Assembly (NCBI GenBank): GCA_031292525.1
Contig: JARLGY010000050.1
Span: forward strand, 62,001-126,000
DNA: 64,000 bases
Direction of reading: 5' to 3'
DNA from: Flavipsychrobacter sp.
GTDB lineage: Bacteria > Bacteroidota > Bacteroidia > Chitinophagales > Chitinophagaceae
A program made the position numbers and the translations under genes. The notes under the pieces are model-generated. The model was not told the origin of the DNA and searched no databases. It saw only the letters and a list, made by a program, of their open reading frames with translations. Below, in pieces: positions 1 to 9,105 of the stretch. Numbering within the stretch: the first letter of the stretch is position 1; every line of letters starts with the position of its first letter.

Positions 1-1
1 T

Positions 2-634
2 TCTGTACTGCTGCACGTAGGCGCTACATTGCCACAGCGCGATACGCTTGATCAACGCATAATAAATGATGTGATCAACAATACTGGTAAACTTATTGAT
101 GTACAAGGCGGTTTCCCCCATGGTACAGCTTATTCTGTTGATAGTATAGCATGGCCGTATTTGTGTTCTGCACCTGCGCCTGCAGATATGGATAAAGATG
201 GTATGCCGGATTGGTGGGAGACGCTTAATGGTCTTGACTCCGCAAATGCAAGTGACAGGAATGGCTATGCCCCTAACGGTTATACCAACCTGGAAAATTA
301 TCTGAATGGTATTTCTGATACGGCAGGAGGTGTTATTGATACATCGCATAACGATACTACCCATCATGTAGGGATCATTACTGTAAATACAGGCGGCAAT
401 AACATCAAGGTGTTCCCTAACCCGGCATCGGGTAATGTACATGTGTCTATACTGCATAGTGGAGAAGCTATTGTTGTATTGCTGGATCTTACAGGTATAA
501 AGAGATACGAGGTGACGTTGCCAGTTGGTACAAATGACGTTTTAATACCTACGGCAGCATTGTCGCCAGGGGTATATATTATAAAGTATAGTTCAGGGAC
601 AGATATCGTGAATACGAAATTTATAAAACAATAG
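2..634 (+). CDS. Pectate lyase-like secreted protein, C-terminal part (cut by window edge)
   Basis: The reading frame is open to the left edge, so the start lies outside the window. The first visible residues (VGATLPQRDTLDQRIINDV) resemble the tail of family 1 pectate-lyase-like enzymes of Bacteroidota. An Asp-rich, EF-hand/TSP3-like calcium loop follows (DMDKDGMPDWWE), then NGYTNLENYLNGI, the usual linker behind such lyases. The last 80 or so residues look like a type A T9SS sorting domain (VFPNPASGNV near its start, PGVYIIKY near its end), implying export across the outer membrane and surface attachment or release. Its place ahead of a GH28 polygalacturonase and the galacturonate pathway supports a pectin role. 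The catalytic domain is not visible, so the lyase assignment rests on the tail and the context. Confidence 0.7.
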   Translation, partial: SVLLHVGATLPQRDTLDQRIINDVINNTGKLIDVQGGFPHGTAYSVDSIAWPYLCSAPAPADMDKDGMPDWWETLNGLDSANASDRNGYAPNGYTNLENYLNGISDTAGGVIDTSHNDTTHHVGIITVNTGGNNIKVFPNPASGNVHVSILHSGEAIVVLLDLTGIKRYEVTLPVGTNDVLIPTAALSPGVYIIKYSSGTDIVNTKFIKQ

Positions 635-682
635 TTTAAGATTTTCTAAAAAATCGTTTAATCAATTTTTAAATCTAAGTGT

Positions 683-2407
683 ATGAAATCCAAATTAAAT
701 TCAAGATTATTTTTACTGGCTTTCGCCTTACCGGCATTGGCCCAAGCCCAGACGGCAAATGAATTCAGATCAGCCGTTGGTAGTGCAGCTCCAACAGCTA
801 CCCCTGCATCTGGCAACTGGACTACCGCTGCTAACTGGCAGAAATATGATGCTACGGTTACCAACAGCTGGATAGCAGCTCCCGGAAATCCTGGAACTAC
901 AGCTACAGCGCTTACTACTGTTCTCAATGGTAGTGCAATGACATTAAGTGCTAGCTCTGGCGCTAACACACTAATGGTAGAGAACGGGGGAAGCATTAAA
1001 TGGGGAAGTGGTACTGCAGCCCAGGGATTGCGCATATCTGGTACTACGCTAACCAATAATGGTTTGATTGGTGGCGCACCTGTTGACGACTCAATCAACC
1101 TTGAAGTATCTGGTAGTGGTTTGACATATACGCTTACTGGTAGTGGTACAACAATAGTTAACCGTTTAAGGGCATATTATGGCCTGGTTGGCACAACGAT
1201 TGTTCTGGATATGCCTGTAACCTTTACTAACCAAAGTGCGTCTTTAGGAAGTGCAGTAGGTCTTACGGGTTATTATTCAAGTTCAACTGGCAGTACTACA
1301 GGTGAGAATATCACCGTCACCATCAATCCTGGAAAGACTATTTCATTCGTTAACTATGCCACTTTGCACTACGCATCAAAGTATTATGCTAATGTGGGTG
1401 GTGCATACACTTACAATGTAAATGGTACTGCTAACATGTGGAACAGTAAGGGTACTACCTTCTTTTCTGCAAATGCAAATACATCTACCAGTGTAACTAC
1501 ACTAAATGTGTCTGGTTTACTGATAACGCCAGCTGTTTGGAGCAGCATAGACAGCTTAAGCCCTAGTCAAACAACACCAGGTACTGTGCATATGAATATC
1601 CTTGCCGGTGGTATGGTTGATGCTACGCAAACTGATTTTAAACTGGATGATAGTACAACTTTTGTTATGGCTGATGGTACAGCTATGATGAAAAGATTTG
1701 TAGGTCCACAGGATACTACTTATCCTATAAGCACTTCTTACAAAGGCAATAACACTGTAGTGCTTCATAATGCAGGCACTGCTGATACTTTTGCTGTTAG
1801 CTTGCAGAATTTCAATATTCCTGCTGTGACTTCAGATCTGACTACAGTTGTGAATCGTGAATGGAAAATAAAAGAAGCAGGTACTGGTGGCAAACTGGAT
1901 TCAGTTAAGCTGACATGGCTTGCTGCTGAAGCCGGTTCTGCAATAGGTGCAACACCAAGTGTGTATGTACGCCCTACTGCTGGCACCACTCAAATAGAGT
2001 ATGTAAGTGGTACTAATGTAACTGTAACAGGCAGTGGTACATTGGCTAGTCCGTACGTTGCTACAGTAGGTGTTGCGGCTGGTGCGCCGGCTGGTACTTA
2101 CTTTGTAGGAAAACCAGGTTTGCCAACTGCGGTAGCTAATGTAGCTAATGGTGGTCTGAATATAACGGTAGCTCCAAATCCTACAACAAACAAGCAGATC
2201 AATTTCCAGATATCAGGCAACAAGGCTGGTACTTACAAAGTTGCTGTTATCAACATGGCAGGTCAGGTTGTTTATCGCAACGAAGTAAACTACAATGCGA
2301 ACACAACTAACTACAAGGTAAACATGAGTAACATGCCAACAGGTGTTTATCAATTACAGATCAGCAATGGCCAAACTAATATTGGCAATCGCGTAGTAGT
2401 TGAATAA
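683..2407 (+). CDS. T9SS-exported protein of unknown function
   Basis: A 574-residue protein with an N-terminal signal peptide (hydrophobic core LFLLAFALPALAQAQ, cleavage likely after AQA). The middle is rich in Thr, Ser, Gly and Asn and looks like repetitive beta-strand, as in autotransporter or beta-helix passengers. I recognise no catalytic motif. The last 80 or so residues form a type A T9SS sorting domain (ITVAPNPTTNKQINF, MAGQVVYRNEV, MPTGVYQLQI, ending in VVVE). It lies 48 bp behind the lyase-like gene and ends at a strong terminator-like hairpin, so the two may be co-transcribed. Adhesion or binding to plant cell wall would fit the locus, but that is inferred from position only. Confidence 0.75.
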   Translation: MKSKLNSRLFLLAFALPALAQAQTANEFRSAVGSAAPTATPASGNWTTAANWQKYDATVTNSWIAAPGNPGTTATALTTVLNGSAMTLSASSGANTLMVENGGSIKWGSGTAAQGLRISGTTLTNNGLIGGAPVDDSINLEVSGSGLTYTLTGSGTTIVNRLRAYYGLVGTTIVLDMPVTFTNQSASLGSAVGLTGYYSSSTGSTTGENITVTINPGKTISFVNYATLHYASKYYANVGGAYTYNVNGTANMWNSKGTTFFSANANTSTSVTTLNVSGLLITPAVWSSIDSLSPSQTTPGTVHMNILAGGMVDATQTDFKLDDSTTFVMADGTAMMKRFVGPQDTTYPISTSYKGNNTVVLHNAGTADTFAVSLQNFNIPAVTSDLTTVVNREWKIKEAGTGGKLDSVKLTWLAAEAGSAIGATPSVYVRPTAGTTQIEYVSGTNVTVTGSGTLASPYVATVGVAAGAPAGTYFVGKPGLPTAVANVANGGLNITVAPNPTTNKQINFQISGNKAGTYKVAVINMAGQVVYRNEVNYNANTTNYKVNMSNMPTGVYQLQISNGQTNIGNRVVVE

Positions 2408-2434
2408 TAAAATATCGGTTGAATAAATATTAAA

Positions 2435-2500
2435 ATGGCCTGAACAGTATATATAGATTATCCCTTGCTCCACGTATGGGGTAGATACTGTTCGGGCCAT
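2435..2500 (+). terminator. Terminator-like long hairpin after the T9SS cargo gene
   Basis: Arms ATGGCCTGAACAGTAT (2435-2450) and ATACTGTTCGGGCCAT (2485-2500) pair over 16 positions with one G-U. Inside the loop TATCCC (2459-2464) pairs with GGGGTA (2478-2483), extending the structure. ATTTTT follows. This separates the two T9SS genes from the GH28-uxa operon. The remaining gap to 2698 shows no clear promoter match. Confidence 0.6.
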
Positions 2501-2698
2501 ATTTTTAAGGCGAAAGCAAGCTGTGAAAACAGATTGTTAAATAGTGAGTTTTGACTATCGTTTGCGTAGATTTTTGACGGTTAGCAAAACATTTTTATAA
2601 TAAACTGGTGTAGCATTGTGGCAAATATCCAAACAACCTTGTGGGTTGTGCAACATAAATTCTGTCCTTGAGCTTTGCCTGAATAATCAAAATCCGGA

Positions 2699-4366
2699 AT
2701 GAAACTATTTATCTTAAGTTGCTTTGTATTGTCGTCTGTATTTTTTACAGTGCCTTACTGTGCTAGTGCGCAGAGTAGCAGCAGTTATTCGTTTGACAAC
2801 TTACCCAAAGCGGAAGTTCCGGTATTCAGGAATGATACATTCAACATTACAGATTATGGTGCGAAGGCAGGAGGCAGGAAATTAAATACGGAGAGTATAG
2901 ATAAAGCTATAAAGGCCTGCAGTAGCAAGGGTGGTGGAGTGGTATTTGTCCCTGAGGGTACCTGGCTTACAGGCCCGCTTCAGTTACAATCTAACGTAAA
3001 CCTTTACCTGGATCATAAAGCGATATTGTTATTTACTTCAGATTTTAGCCAATACAGGCTTATTAAAACGAACTGGGAAGGTGTACCCGCTGTGCGCAAT
3101 GAATCTCCTTTGTCGGGGAAGAATTTAGTGAATGTAGCTATTACCGGCCATGGAATAATAGATGGTAATGGAGATGCGTGGCGCCAGATGAAAAAAGAAA
3201 AAGTACCGGAAGCAATTTGGAATGCCCAGGTAGCCGGCGGAGGAGTATTGAGTGAAGATAAAAAAACATGGTACCCATCTGAAGGTGCTTTGCAGGGTTC
3301 TAAAACCAAGGATCCTGGGGTTATTCTTGATGGTAAGACACTAGAAGATTACAGACCTATAAAAGATTTTTTAAGGCCCAATTTATTTGTGCTTAGTAAT
3401 TGTAAAAAAATATTGATCAAGGGGGTTACTTTCCAGAATTCCCCGGCATGGACAACACACTTCCTGGTGTGCGAAGATCTTACGCTGGATGGTATGGCTG
3501 TTAAGAATCCATGGTATGCGCAGAACGGTGATGGAACAGATATAGAATCGTGTAAAAATGTAGTAGTTGAGAACTCCACATTTGCTGCCGGCGATGATGG
3601 AATATGCATCAAATCCGGCAAGGATGAAGAAGGACGTAAGAGAGGGCTGCCTACAGAAAATCTTGTTGTGCATAATTGCATTGTATATCGTGCACATGGC
3701 GGCTTTGTAATAGGCAGTGAAATGAGCGGTGGTGCCCGTAATATATTTGTAAGCGACTGCTCTTTCATAGGTACAGATATCGGCTTGCGCTTCAAAACAA
3801 AGAGAGGCCGTGGCGGTCTTGTTGAAAATATTTTTGTGCGGAATATCTCTATGAAACACATAGTAAAACAAGCTGTGCTGTTTGATATGTATTATGAAGC
3901 AAAAGATCCTTCTACTGTTACCGATGATGGGACAAGGAAGAAGAAAGATGAAGTTCCTGTAACAGAAGCTACGCCACGTTTTCGCAATTTCTACATCAGC
4001 AATATTACCTGCGATGGTGCTGAACGTGCTATAATGGTAAGAGGGTTGCCGGAAATGAGCATAGAGAATATTTACCTGGAGCATATGAAATTTAATACCC
4101 AGAAAGGTATTCAGCTAGTAGATGCAAAAAATATTGTATTAAGGGATGTCACAGTAAAACTAGACGACACAAATCCTGTAGTACTTGTGAATAACGCAAG
4201 CAACATCACATTTGATGGCCTGCGGTACAACGATGATCCTAAGAAGCTTTTTTCTGTAAGCGGAGAAAGGTGTGCTAATATAAACGTGACGAATACCAAA
4301 ATACCTGCGAAAGGATCTGTTGATTTTTATGATGGCGCTACGGCACAGTCTATGATTATCAAATAA
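2699..4366 (+). CDS. Glycoside hydrolase family 28 (polygalacturonase-type), exported
   Basis: A 555-residue protein that hydrolyses alpha-1,4 galacturonan linkages if it acts like other GH28 members. A signal peptide (about residues 1-24, ending CASAQ) sends it to the periplasm. The mature N-terminus has the family opening FNITDYGAKAGG with GGGVVFVPEGTW and TGPLQLQSNVNLYL. The catalytic region is recognisable: NGDGTDIES, AGDDGICIKSGKD (paired Asp) and HGGFVIGSEMSGG (His and Gly), followed by GLRFKTKRGRGG. These lie on a right-handed beta-helix, seen as many short NI/NV-containing repeats. It has no T9SS tail, unlike the upstream genes, so it probably trims oligomers in the periplasm. It heads the uxaB-uxaA-uxaC-kdgK-eda-exuT run, 47 bp before uxaB. 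Confidence 0.92.
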   Translation: MKLFILSCFVLSSVFFTVPYCASAQSSSSYSFDNLPKAEVPVFRNDTFNITDYGAKAGGRKLNTESIDKAIKACSSKGGGVVFVPEGTWLTGPLQLQSNVNLYLDHKAILLFTSDFSQYRLIKTNWEGVPAVRNESPLSGKNLVNVAITGHGIIDGNGDAWRQMKKEKVPEAIWNAQVAGGGVLSEDKKTWYPSEGALQGSKTKDPGVILDGKTLEDYRPIKDFLRPNLFVLSNCKKILIKGVTFQNSPAWTTHFLVCEDLTLDGMAVKNPWYAQNGDGTDIESCKNVVVENSTFAAGDDGICIKSGKDEEGRKRGLPTENLVVHNCIVYRAHGGFVIGSEMSGGARNIFVSDCSFIGTDIGLRFKTKRGRGGLVENIFVRNISMKHIVKQAVLFDMYYEAKDPSTVTDDGTRKKKDEVPVTEATPRFRNFYISNITCDGAERAIMVRGLPEMSIENIYLEHMKFNTQKGIQLVDAKNIVLRDVTVKLDDTNPVVLVNNASNITFDGLRYNDDPKKLFSVSGERCANINVTNTKIPAKGSVDFYDGATAQSMIIK

Positions 4367-4413
4367 AATGTAGCGCTAAACTGCCGGACGGGGAAGACTG
4401 AAAAACAAACAAA

Positions 4414-5934
4414 ATGATATTATCAAGAACAAATCTCGGGCATATCAATGCCAACGTAGAGAAACCAGAAGCTTCGTGCTTTGAACTGCCGGAGAAAGTA
4501 CTACAGTTTGGTACCGGTGTGCTGTTACGCGGGTTACCTAATTATTATATTGATAAGGCAAACAAGCAACACATCTTCAATGGGAGGATAGTTGTGGTTA
4601 AATCAACCAGGGCTGGCGGAACCGATGCTTTTGAAGCACAGGATAATTTATATACACATTACATACGAGGTGTTGAAAATGGGGTGAAAAAAGAATCATC
4701 TGTTATCAACGCAAGCATTAGTAGGGTGCTTACTGCGAGCATACATTGGGAAAATATTTTGGCTCTTGCAGCAAGTGCCGATATGAAAATTATCATTTCG
4801 AATACTACTGAAGTTGGTCTTACTTACCTGGCTAAAGATAGTGTAACTGCTATGCCGCCGGTGTCGTTTCCTGGCAAACTTTTGTCCTTTCTTTACAAAC
4901 GCTACCTGGTATTCAATGGCAGCACAGAAAGCGGCATGGTAATAATACCTACAGAATTGATACCTGACAATGGCAGTATCTTGAAAGATATTTGTGTGAA
5001 ACTTGCACACGATAACAATCTGGACCAATCATTTATCACTTGGCTTACGACTGCCAATGATTTTTGCAATTCACTTGTTGATCGTATAGTTCCCGGTGCA
5101 CTGAATGCTAAAGAGCGGGAGGAAGCACAGGCTGCTAATGGATACGAGGATAACCTTGCGATATTATCAGAGATATACGGTCTGTGGGCTATAGAAACGT
5201 CAAAGCCGCAAACAAGAGAAGTACTTTCTTTTTATGCAGCCGATAGTGGCGTTGTGATCTGTGACAACATAAATAAATTCAGAGAGCTAAAGCTTCGCTT
5301 GTTGAATGCAACACATACCCTCACCTGTGGTCTTGCTGTTATCAGCGACTTTAAGACTGTTAAGGAAGCAATGAGCAACACATTTTTTGAAAGTTTCATT
5401 ACTACACTGATGGACGTGGAGATAACCGGAGCCATCACCAGTAATGAGATAACAGAAGAGGACGCCATGACGTTTGCAGCGCAGTTGCGCGATAGGTTCC
5501 GCAATCCATTTATAGAACACCTGTGGTTAAGTATAACGATGCAGTACAGTTCTAAAATGCTGATGCGTGTGGTGCCAGTATTGGTGGCCTACTATAAACG
5601 ATACAAGATGGTACCTAAACATATAGCTATAGGTTTTGGCGCTTACATCTTATTCATGCAGTCTAAGAAAAATGAAGATGGTACTTATACTGGCTACCAA
5701 CATGGTAAGTCTTATCTCATAAACGATGATAAAGCAGGCTTTTTATATGAACATTGGCAGCACGGTGGTATGAATAAAGTAGTACAAGAAACACTTGCAG
5801 ACACACGCTTGTGGAATACAGATCTTACACAACTGCCTGGTTTTGAAAAGGCGGTATATGAAACAGTGAAGAGGTTTAGTGAAGAACAATTAGGGAACAA
5901 AATTGAACAGTCAACATCGCTATATTCTATTTAG
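4414..5934 (+). CDS. uxaB: Tagaturonate reductase (altronate oxidoreductase)
   Basis: A cytoplasmic enzyme of 506 residues reducing D-tagaturonate to D-altronate with NADH, second step of the galacturonate isomerase route. The Rossmann-type start VLQFGTGVLLRG and following RIVVVKST match the mannitol dehydrogenase/UxaB family, as do ISNTTEVG, PTELIPDNG and the C-terminal helical domain beginning about residue 285 (FRELKLRLLNATHT, with the family KLRLLN catalytic-lysine motif). Length agrees with E. coli UxaB (about 483) plus a short extension. It is separated from uxaA by 2 bp, so they are almost certainly co-translated. Mannitol or mannonate dehydrogenase is the alternative within the family, but the uxaA and uxaC neighbours decide for UxaB. 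Confidence 0.93.
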   Translation: MILSRTNLGHINANVEKPEASCFELPEKVLQFGTGVLLRGLPNYYIDKANKQHIFNGRIVVVKSTRAGGTDAFEAQDNLYTHYIRGVENGVKKESSVINASISRVLTASIHWENILALAASADMKIIISNTTEVGLTYLAKDSVTAMPPVSFPGKLLSFLYKRYLVFNGSTESGMVIIPTELIPDNGSILKDICVKLAHDNNLDQSFITWLTTANDFCNSLVDRIVPGALNAKEREEAQAANGYEDNLAILSEIYGLWAIETSKPQTREVLSFYAADSGVVICDNINKFRELKLRLLNATHTLTCGLAVISDFKTVKEAMSNTFFESFITTLMDVEITGAITSNEITEEDAMTFAAQLRDRFRNPFIEHLWLSITMQYSSKMLMRVVPVLVAYYKRYKMVPKHIAIGFGAYILFMQSKKNEDGTYTGYQHGKSYLINDDKAGFLYEHWQHGGMNKVVQETLADTRLWNTDLTQLPGFEKAVYETVKRFSEEQLGNKIEQSTSLYSI

Positions 5935-5936
5935 TT

Positions 5937-7592
5937 ATGAAAAGAAATGTATTGAAGGTGCATCCTAAAGACAACGTAATAGTTGCCCTGCAGGATCTGA
6001 AGAAAGGGGAAACAATAACACTGGACGGTAATGACTACGTATTGCAGGAAGATATACCAGCCAAACATAAATTTACCAGCCAGCCTATAGCTAGAGAAAC
6101 CGATGTTATTATGTACGGTGTGCTGGTAGGCAAAGCAAAACAGGACCTGCCGGTAGGTGTAAGAATATCTACAGAGAACATACGTCATGCATCAGACGAT
6201 AGCGTGGTATTTGGCGGAAGGAAAACAGAATGGCACCAGCCCGATGTAAGCAGCTGGAAGGACCGGACTTTTAATGGTTATCATCGTCCCGATGGTAGCG
6301 TAGGTACGGCTAACTATTGGCTCATTATACCCATGGTATTTTGCGAGAACAGGAATGTAGATGTTCTAAGGGATTCACTGCTGGATGAACTGGGCTATGG
6401 TCGTCCTAAGTATTATAACGATTTTGCCAAGAAGCTGGTAAGCCTGTATAAGGACGGGCAGAGCGCTGCTGACATACTGGAAACCAGTTTTAACCTGGGG
6501 CCGGAAGAGAAAGCACAGAATAAATTATTTAAGAATATTGATGGTATAAAGTTCCTGAACCACCAAGGTGGTTGTGGCGGTATCCGCCAGGATTCGCAAA
6601 CGCTTTGCGGGCTATTGGCCGGGTATATCACTCACCCTAACGTAGCAGGTGCTACGGTACTAAGCCTGGGTTGCCAGAATGCGCAGGTATCTATACTTAC
6701 TGAAGAAATAGAAAAGCGTATTCCTAATTTCAGCAAGCCATTGTACATACTGGAACAGCAGAAGATAGGGCTGGAAACCGACATGCTGGCCATGGCTATA
6801 CGCGATACGTTTGCGGGGCTTATTATAGCCAATGCTAACGAGCGTAAACCGGCGCCACTAAGCAAGTTGTGTATAGGTCTTGAATGTGGCGGATCGGACG
6901 GGTTCTCTGGTATATCTGCCAACCCGGCTATAGGTTATACTTCAGACCTGTTGACCAGTTTGGGTGGCAGCGTGATATTATCTGAATTCCCTGAGTTGTG
7001 CGGTGTGGAGCAAGAGCTTAGCGACCGTTGCAATGAACAAGATAAAGCTGAAAAATTTGTAAACCTGATGAAGGTATATAATGAAAGAGCTGAAGCTGTT
7101 GGCAGTGGTTTCTATATGAATCCATCGCCTGGTAACATAAAAGATGGCTTGATCACTGATGCTATCAAATCTGCCGGCGCTGCAAAGAAAGGTGGTACTT
7201 CACCAGTTGCAGATGTGCTGGATTACCCTGAAAAAGTTTCTAAGCCTGGGCTTAACCTTTTGTGTACTCCGGGTAATGATGTAGAGTCAACAACTGCTGA
7301 AGTTGGTGCAGGCGCAACAGTAGTTCTGTTTACTACAGGGCTGGGAACACCAACAGGTAATCCAATTGCCCCGGTAGTTAAATTGTCTAGCAATACACCG
7401 CTATACAACAAGATGCGCGATATTATTGATATAAATACCGGAACCATAATTGATGGGGACGAAACAATAGAAGAAGTAGGTACAAGGGTGCTCGAATATA
7501 TAGTAAAGGTGGCCAGCGGCGAAGAGATAGTAAGTGCAGTACGCCATGGCCAGGATGATTTTATACCGTGGAAGCGCGGTGTGTCGCTTTAG
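5937..7592 (+). CDS. uxaA: Altronate dehydratase
   Basis: Dehydrates D-altronate to 2-keto-3-deoxygluconate (KDG). The 551-residue protein has a small N-terminal SAF-type domain (about residues 1-95, VHPKDNVIVALQDLKKGE to VGVRISTENIRHA) joined to the large D-galactarate dehydratase/altronate hydrolase domain. Signature stretches include GYHRPDGSVGTANYWLI, NHQGGCGGIRQDS, LGCQNAQ, GLECGGSDGFSGI and the late LFTTGLGTPTGNPI. The conserved cysteines in these motifs fit an iron-dependent lyase. The start codon follows the uxaB stop by 2 bp. Galactarate dehydratase is the closest alternative. The pathway context makes altronate the likely substrate. Confidence 0.94.
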   Translation: MKRNVLKVHPKDNVIVALQDLKKGETITLDGNDYVLQEDIPAKHKFTSQPIARETDVIMYGVLVGKAKQDLPVGVRISTENIRHASDDSVVFGGRKTEWHQPDVSSWKDRTFNGYHRPDGSVGTANYWLIIPMVFCENRNVDVLRDSLLDELGYGRPKYYNDFAKKLVSLYKDGQSAADILETSFNLGPEEKAQNKLFKNIDGIKFLNHQGGCGGIRQDSQTLCGLLAGYITHPNVAGATVLSLGCQNAQVSILTEEIEKRIPNFSKPLYILEQQKIGLETDMLAMAIRDTFAGLIIANANERKPAPLSKLCIGLECGGSDGFSGISANPAIGYTSDLLTSLGGSVILSEFPELCGVEQELSDRCNEQDKAEKFVNLMKVYNERAEAVGSGFYMNPSPGNIKDGLITDAIKSAGAAKKGGTSPVADVLDYPEKVSKPGLNLLCTPGNDVESTTAEVGAGATVVLFTTGLGTPTGNPIAPVVKLSSNTPLYNKMRDIIDINTGTIIDGDETIEEVGTRVLEYIVKVASGEEIVSAVRHGQDDFIPWKRGVSL

Positions 7593-7638
7593 TATTGATG
7601 ATCGAAACAATTTTTGAAAACCTTTTTATCTGTGCGTT

Positions 7639-9078
7639 ATGAAACAATTCATTGATGATAATTTCCTTTTAGAAACCAAGACTGCGCAATACCTCTATCA
7701 TGAGTATGCTAAGGGTATGCCTATAATTGACTACCATTGCCACTTGCCACCTGCACAAATAGCAGAGGATACGCAGTTTGAAAATATAACGAGAGTATGG
7801 CTGAACGGAGACCACTACAAGTGGCGCGCAATGCGTACAAATGGTGTGGATGAAAGTTATATAACAGGTAATAAAACAGACTACGAAAAATTTGAACAAT
7901 GGGCAAAGACGGTGCCTTATACATTGCGCAACCCATTGTACCATTGGACCCACCTGGAATTGCGTAGATATTTTGATGTATATGATATCCTGAATAAGGA
8001 TACCGCAAAAAAAGTATATGATCAGACTTCTGCAAAACTGCAGAGTCCAGAATTTTCTGTACGCGGCCTGTTAAAGAAAATGAATGTAAAGCTGGTGTGT
8101 ACTACAGATGACCCTTTGGACAACCTGGAGTATCACCAGAAGGTGGCTGCCGAAGGCATAGCCCTCAAAATGCTACCCGCCTTCCGACCTGATAGTGCTA
8201 TGAACGCTGATAATGCGACAGCCCTGAAAAACTATATAGACAGGCTGGAACAAGTTGCAGATCGGAATATCACATCTTATCAAAACTACCTGGATGCGCT
8301 GAAGCTGAGACATGACTATTTTGCAGAGAATGGATGCAGTGTTTCAGATCATGGCCTTGAAGAAATATATGCCGACGATTATACCGACAGCGAGATAGAA
8401 AGCATTTTCACTAAGTTGCGTGCTGGTAAGGATGTGAGTTATGCAGAAAACCGGAAATTCAAATCGGCCATGCTGCACCAATTTGCAGTGTGGGATTGGG
8501 AAAAAGGATGGACACAGCAATACCACCTGGGTGCGTTGCGCAACAATAATTCGCGCATGTTGCAAACACTTGGCCCTGATACTGGCTGGGATTCAATAGG
8601 TGATTTCTCTCAGGCAAAAGCTTTATCTAAATTCCTGAACAGGCTGGAACAATCTAATATGCTGACGCGTACTATCTTGTATAACCTCAATCCCGCAGAT
8701 AATGAAGTGATGGCCACAATGATAGGTAACTTCAATACGGGTACCCCAGGCAAAGTTCAGTTTGGTTCTGCATGGTGGTTTTTGGATCAAAAAGATGGTA
8801 TGATCAAGCAAATGAATGCTTTATCTAACATGGGATTGCTGAGCCGATTTGTAGGTATGCTCACAGACTCCCGCAGTTTCCTTTCTTTCCCGCGTCACGA
8901 ATATTTCCGCAGGTTGTTATGCAATCTGTTTGGTAACGAGGTTGAAAATGGTGAATTGCCGAATGACATCAACTGGATAGGCAATGTGATAAAAGATATA
9001 TGCTACAACAACGCTAAAAATTATTTCAACTGGCAGTTTTTGGAAGAAGGTGCGGTAAAAAGCCCCGTAACTCCATAG
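7639..9078 (+). CDS. uxaC: Uronate isomerase
   Basis: Interconverts D-galacturonate and D-tagaturonate (also glucuronate and fructuronate), entry step of the cytoplasmic pathway. The 479-residue protein starts FIDDNFLLETKTAQYLYHEY and has the metal-binding HxH of this amidohydrolase-superfamily member in IDYHCHLPPAQIAED (about residues 34-48). Other family blocks are RTNGVDESYITG, CTTDDPLDNLEYH, LPAFRPD, and near the end TDSRSFLSFPRHEYFRR. Size is as in E. coli UxaC (470). It lies 46 bp after uxaA and 27 bp before kdgK on the same strand. Confidence 0.95.
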   Translation: MKQFIDDNFLLETKTAQYLYHEYAKGMPIIDYHCHLPPAQIAEDTQFENITRVWLNGDHYKWRAMRTNGVDESYITGNKTDYEKFEQWAKTVPYTLRNPLYHWTHLELRRYFDVYDILNKDTAKKVYDQTSAKLQSPEFSVRGLLKKMNVKLVCTTDDPLDNLEYHQKVAAEGIALKMLPAFRPDSAMNADNATALKNYIDRLEQVADRNITSYQNYLDALKLRHDYFAENGCSVSDHGLEEIYADDYTDSEIESIFTKLRAGKDVSYAENRKFKSAMLHQFAVWDWEKGWTQQYHLGALRNNNSRMLQTLGPDTGWDSIGDFSQAKALSKFLNRLEQSNMLTRTILYNLNPADNEVMATMIGNFNTGTPGKVQFGSAWWFLDQKDGMIKQMNALSNMGLLSRFVGMLTDSRSFLSFPRHEYFRRLLCNLFGNEVENGELPNDINWIGNVIKDICYNNAKNYFNWQFLEEGAVKSPVTP

Positions 9079-9105
9079 GCTACATAAAAGGTATTGACCT
9101 GTTAA

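Noticed and set aside
3383-4084. Long minus-strand open frame inside the GH28 gene
   Set aside because: Cys/Tyr/Ile-rich translation without family features; shadow of the strong GH28 frame.
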